Shown in pieces: positions 60,117-64,000 of a stretch of 64,000 nucleotides of DNA. Positions within the stretch are counted from its first letter, which is position 1; each line of letters starts with the position of its first letter. The notes below the pieces were generated by a model that saw only the letters and a list, made by a program, of their open reading frames with translations, was not told the origin of the DNA and made no database searches. Both the position numbers and the translations under genes were made by a program. Source of the stretch: Coriaria nepalensis (taxonomy: Eukaryota; Streptophyta; Magnoliopsida; Cucurbitales; Coriariaceae); contig CP114491.1 in assembly GCA_027186245.1 (NCBI GenBank), forward strand, positions 9,359,501 through 9,423,500, read 5' to 3'.

Positions 60117-60697
60117 TTAATTGATCGGTAGTATGAATTTCAACTGAATTACCAGTCCGATAGGGTAAAAATACCAAGTTATGCATAAACGGGACAGCTT
60201 ATTCACAGCAAAGCTGATGTCGGGACAAGTTAACCCACTCAATTCTATAGCATCAATTGTAGCAATACCACCATTCATGATATGTAAACTGGTAGTGATG
60301 GACATAGGTGTTCTTACATCCTTGACAGTAGCTCACGAATGTGCCCTTGTTGGGATAAAGAACAAACCTTCTTCACCCGTTTGAATAACATCAATACCCA
60401 AGAAAAAATTGAAAGGCCCCTTACATCTTTCAAGGAAAATTGTTTGCTTTGTGTTACAATCACATCAAAAATAAATGCATCAGATTGAAAGGACCACGTA
60501 CAGTGAGAAGTAAGAGATGATGTATACAGTGAGAAGTAAGAGATGATATCACCAAGACCAACAATAGACAAAAAGACTTTTACAGATGCGATGTCCAGAA
60601 CATCACCTACTACTTCTAAGATGGTGGTTGGCGACATAACATTAGTGTGTCTAGTTAGTTTGTAAGATTGACTCGTCAACATTACTTTTAGATACAA
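60117..60697 (-). mobile_element. Ty1/copia reverse-transcriptase/RNase H fragment, decayed
   Basis: On the minus strand, one frame contains FSLKDVRGLSIFSWVL and then LSQQGHIRELLSRM (about 60314-60440). The next frame reads GLTCPDISFAVNKLSR (about 60180-60230). These correspond to the copia motifs FxLKDLGxLxYFLG, LSQxxYIxxLL and LTRPDIxFAVNxLSQ at the end of reverse transcriptase. Frame shifts and an internal 26-bp duplication (60501-60552) break it. No LTRs, integrase or gag are seen; a truncated relic. Confidence 0.72.
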
Positions 60698-60887
60698 ATT
60701 TTAGTACTTGGAATAATGTCTTGCCATTCTTTATATTTCACTACTTTATAAACAACTTGTAACGTTTTGCCATCTTTGACTTGAAATAGTACTTCCCATC
60801 TTGAATTAAGAGGGCCCCTTGGCCTCTGAATTATTCATTCAGCAGCCACTCCTGTAGTCTACATCCACACGTCGATTTCTATAATAA

Positions 60888-60945
<58 letters not shown>

Positions 60946-61640
60946 TCAACCCCCCCGGGAGGAGATAGTCCTTTCCTACAAATCTAATCCGTTGAAAATA
61001 ACAATAGACTAAAAGACTAAAAGTAGATGAATACAAGAGACATAATTAGGCAGTTTGGAATATATAAAAGTTAGGAGGAAAAGAAAAGAATTTTTTTTTT
61101 ATTTGACTCGATTTTGAAAAAATAGAGAGTGAAAAAAAGAAGGGAAATAAAATTTTTATCTTATTTTTTATTTAAAAGTTGCGAAAGAAATAAGAAAAAA
61201 CGAGAATGATATATTTTTAAAATAAATATTTTTTATTATATTAGGTTTATTATTTAATTAATATTTATTATTAAATTATATAATAATATAACACTATTTA
61301 ATCCAAAAAATAAATAAATACTCTCGAATTATTTAAAAATTTCTTAACAATACAATTCAAAATATAATAAATAAAACATGATAAGCAAAAGATGTCACCA
61401 TTCCTAATCTCAAACTTAGGTAGTAAGGAAATAAACAAGAAGGTTCCTAAGTAAAATATTTTAATCAACAAAATACTTTCCGTTTAAAGTATACTCTTCT
61501 CTAGATGGCCACATTCACTTAACCGTACACGCTCGACTACCTTTTTCTCCTGCCACGTCATATACAGTTTTCCCCAAATACCAATCAACTGATAAAGACC
61601 GGTCCTATCGAAAACGTGGCGTAATCTCATTGATTGTTGT
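60698..61640. other. Spacer between the copia relic and ECA gene
   Basis: Holds an AAT microsatellite (60889-60944), a short CCCCCCGGGAGG run after it, and very AT-rich sequence from 61080 to 61480. No gene recognised. Confidence 0.5.
60889..60944. repeat. (AAT)n microsatellite, about 18 units
   Basis: Perfect trinucleotide run. Confidence 0.95.
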
Positions 61641-61700
61641 GATGTCGACGAGTAGCATTGGATGCACTAGATCACGCAATTGAATCGCTCTCCCTGGCCG

Positions 61701-61720
61701 TTTTATATTTAATAAATATA
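61701..61720 (+). promoter_or_regulatory. Putative TATA region of the ECA gene
   Basis: TTTATATTTAATAAATATA about 160 bases before the inferred leader intron. The start site would be near 61745. Confidence 0.5.
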
Positions 61721-61879
61721 CTTTCCCCACAAGGGAGACGCTGCTTTGATGTGAAGATTCCTTTTCGTTGTTGTTCTTGTTGCTGCTATTCGTATTTTTC
61801 TACGCCCTCAGGCGCTTTTCATAGTGTCTCAGAGGGGAGGAAGAACAAAACCTTCCGCCGTCGGAGCTCTACGTTTCTG

Positions 61880-62278
61880 GTAAATCTATAACTTCTCTAT
61901 GTGCTTTATTGCTCGGATCATGGATTCTGTTTTCTTTTTGTTGCTATTTTTTCGTTTTGTAGTTTCTTCGATTTCATTTCCTGCGTTGTTTGTTTGCTGA
62001 GAAAGTTTGGAGGAAAATGGGAGTAGTCACGGTTTTTTTTTGTTTTTGGATCTGAGCGAAGGAGACGTAAAGATTAGTTAATACGAGTGGTTGATTTGCT
62101 TTATCTAGGGTAAGGAAGGGATTTTTGGAGATTTTATTTCCGTGAATTTTGTTTGCTAAAAGTTGTAAGAATTTCGTATTTTCAGTTTTTTTTAAAGCGT
62201 GAATTTGTTTACTTCGATGATGATGATAAACCTGTGTTGGCATTTCTACTTTTATTTATCTTTGGTTGAAAATTTCAG
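61880..62278 (+). other. Inferred 5'-UTR intron of the ECA gene
   Basis: TCTG|GTAAAT at 61876-61885 pairs with an AATTTCAG acceptor ending at 62278, 66 bases before the ATG. The interval is T-rich, as plant introns are. A leader intron would fit a strongly expressed housekeeping pump. Confidence 0.5.
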
Positions 62279-62344
62279 GCGAGAAGAGGAGGGAATTGTT
62301 ATATTATTCTTTGGTTTCTTCCAGAATTGCTATAACAAGCTGCG

Positions 62345-63757
62345 ATGGGAAAAGGAGGTGAAGATTATGGTAAAAAAGAAACCGTTTATACCGACTCTTC
62401 AGAACGAGAAACCTTCCCTGCATGGGGGAAGGACGTTCAAGAATGCGAGGAGAAGTACCAAGTGAGTCGTCACGTAGGGTTATCATCCAAAGAAGTTGAG
62501 AAGCGGAGAAAAATATATGGTTTGAATGAACTGGAGAAGCATGAAGGTACTTCAATTTTTAAACTGATTCTGGAGCAGTTCGATGACACATTGGTTAGGA
62601 TTCTATTAGCCGCGGCAGTTGTATCTTTTGTTCTTGCATGGTACGATGGTGATGAAGGGGGTGAGCTGACAATTACAGCTTTTGTAGAGCCACTTGTGAT
62701 TTTTCTGATCTTAATTGTAAATGCCATTGTGGGGATCTGGCAGGAGAGCAACGCTGAGAAAGCACTAGAAGCTTTGAAAGAAATTCAGTCTGAGCAGGCA
62801 ACTGTGATTCGAGATGGTAAGCGGGTTCCAAATTTCCCTGCAAAGGAGCTTGTACCTGGTGATATTGTTGAATTGAAGGTCGGTGATAAAGTTCCTGCTG
62901 ACATGAGGGTCTTGAGTTTAATCAGTTCAACTTTCCGAACTGAGCAGGGGTCATTGACTGGTGAGAGTGAAGCTGTGAGCAAGACTACTAAGGCTGTTCC
63001 AGAAAATGCAGATATACAGGGCAAGAAATGTATGGTTTTTGCAGGGACAACTGTGGTGAATGGGAATTGCATTTGCTTGGTTACCCATATAGGGATGGAT
63101 ACCGAGTTAGGAAAGGTGCACTCCCAGATTCAAGAAGCATCAGAAAATGAGGACGATACCCCATTGAAGAAGAAGCTGAATGAGTTTGGAGAGCTCTTAA
63201 CTGTGATAATCGGATTAGTCTGTGCATTGGTCTGGCTTATTAACTTGAAGTACTTTCTTACATGGGAAGTTGTTGATGGGTGGCCAAGAAATTTTAAGTT
63301 CTCTTTTGAGAAGTGTACATATTACTTTGAGATTGCTGTGGCATTGGCTGTTGCTGCTATTCCAGAAGGTCTTCCAGCAGTTATTACAACATGCTTGGCT
63401 CTTGGAACACGGAAGATGGCTCAAAAGAACGCACTTGTCCGGAAGCTTCCCAGCGTTGAAACACTTGGTTGTACGACTGTGATTTGTTCTGATAAAACAG
63501 GTACTCTGACAACCAATCAGATGGCTGTGTCAAAGCTTGTCGCGATGGGTTCTAGGGCTGGTTCTCTCCGAGCTTTTGATGTTGAAGGGACCTCGTATGA
63601 TCCATGTGATGGAAAAATACATGGCTGGCCAGCAAGCAAAATGGATGCTAATCTTCAGATGGTTGCAAAAATTGCTGCTGTTTGTAATGATGCAGGTGTT
63701 GAGCAGTCTGGGAATCATTTTGTTGCTAGTGGAATGCCCACTGAGGCAGCTTTGAAA
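62345..63757 (+). CDS. ECA1: ER-type (P2A) Ca2+-ATPase, ECA1/ECA4-like; first coding exon, 3' end outside window
   Basis: Pumps Ca2+ (and Mn2+) into the ER lumen at the cost of ATP. The exon encodes residues 1-471 of a protein that usually has about 1060. The N-terminal cytosolic segment is followed by M1-M2 ([15 protein letters not shown] near 87-101 and [14 protein letters not shown] near 117-130). The actuator domain has TGES at 205-208. M4 carries the Ca-binding motif AIPEGLP near 338-344, and the phosphorylation loop CSDKTGT has its Asp at 383. The exon ends at AALK with a GTATGG donor (63758); the frame beyond reads into an intron. The ATG at 62345 (MGKGGEDYG) matches the family start. 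ECA1 and ECA4 are near-identical duplicates, so the symbol is provisional. Confidence 0.94.
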
Positions 63758-64000
63758 GTATGGCTTATTTACCCATTTTGGTATATCTCAGTTTGGTTCT
63801 GTTTTTATCTTCGGTGCTTCCATTACATTATCTAGGATTCTGTTGACCGAGATTAGAGCTCAAATGGAACAAGAATAGACGTGTCCATACTGTCCTTCCT
63901 ATTAAACAAAGCAAAACAACGAACTTTATAACTTAAATATCATTAATAAAAATCCTATCTGGAAAGAATTCTAGCTCAGAGATCGTGCAGGTAAATTGTA
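63758..64000 (+). other. Start of ECA intron 1
   Basis: Follows the splice donor at 63758. It is T-rich, with stop codons in the exon frame at 63833-63835. A GTGCAG near 63985-63990 could be an acceptor, but the window ends too soon to judge. Confidence 0.6.

Overview
The window is nuclear DNA of a flowering plant, most likely a eudicot of rosid affinity. The genes carry GT-AG introns and encode plant-only families: SOSEKI, dirigent, EXO70H, R2R3-MYB, DUF1635 and PPR. Spacers are very AT-rich, with many microsatellites, poly-A/T tracts and decayed transposons. The species cannot be named from sequence alone.

Layout, left to right: the tail of a broken E-class PPR gene (1-1.1 kb, +); a Tify-domain-binding-domain (TDBD) gene (1.7-4.3 kb, -); a ZAT12-like C2H2 zinc finger (6.1-6.7 kb, -); a SOSEKI polarity gene (10.2-11.9 kb, -); an old LTR retroelement (14.9-18.3 kb); a MITE lodged in a TA microsatellite (19.9-20.0 kb); a MYB48/59-type gene (21.0-22.2 kb, +); about 6.8 kb without a gene; a DUF1635 gene (29.0-30.4 kb, +); a decayed RIBA gene (33.0-33.8 kb, -); a small secreted Cys-peptide gene (34.7-34.9 kb, +); an 11-exon UTR5-type nucleotide-sugar transporter (36.6-39.3 kb, +); a P-class PPR pseudogene (40.5-41.9 kb, +); a dirigent gene (42.3-43.2 kb, +); a NAKR-type heavy-metal-domain gene (43.5-44.8 kb, -); the SWI/SNF subunit BSH/SNF5 (47.8-48.5 kb, -); an EXO70H gene (50.5-52.4 kb, +); CCR4-NOT subunit NOT2 (53.1-58.3 kb coding, -); a Ty1/copia fragment (60.1-60.7 kb); and the first coding exon of an ER-type Ca2+-ATPase, ECA1/ECA4 (62.3-63.8 kb, +), which runs off the right edge.

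From memory of Arabidopsis gene order, most of these genes correspond to one run on chromosome 5 (At5g59830, 59820, 59790, 59780, 59760, 59750, 59740, 59730, 59710) interleaved with its duplicate on chromosome 1 (At1g07740, 07730, 07725, 07705, 07670). The window therefore looks like an unfractionated version of that block. In it the RIBA3 and At1g07740-type PPR members have died in place.

The genes are individually regulated and do not form a pathway. I saw no gene cluster, CRISPR array, tRNA or rRNA. The observations most worth following are the short RALF-tail-like secreted peptide, the two dead genes at syntenic positions, the MITEs, the GC-AG intron of the SOSEKI gene, and an ACGT-box cluster with no gene next to it.
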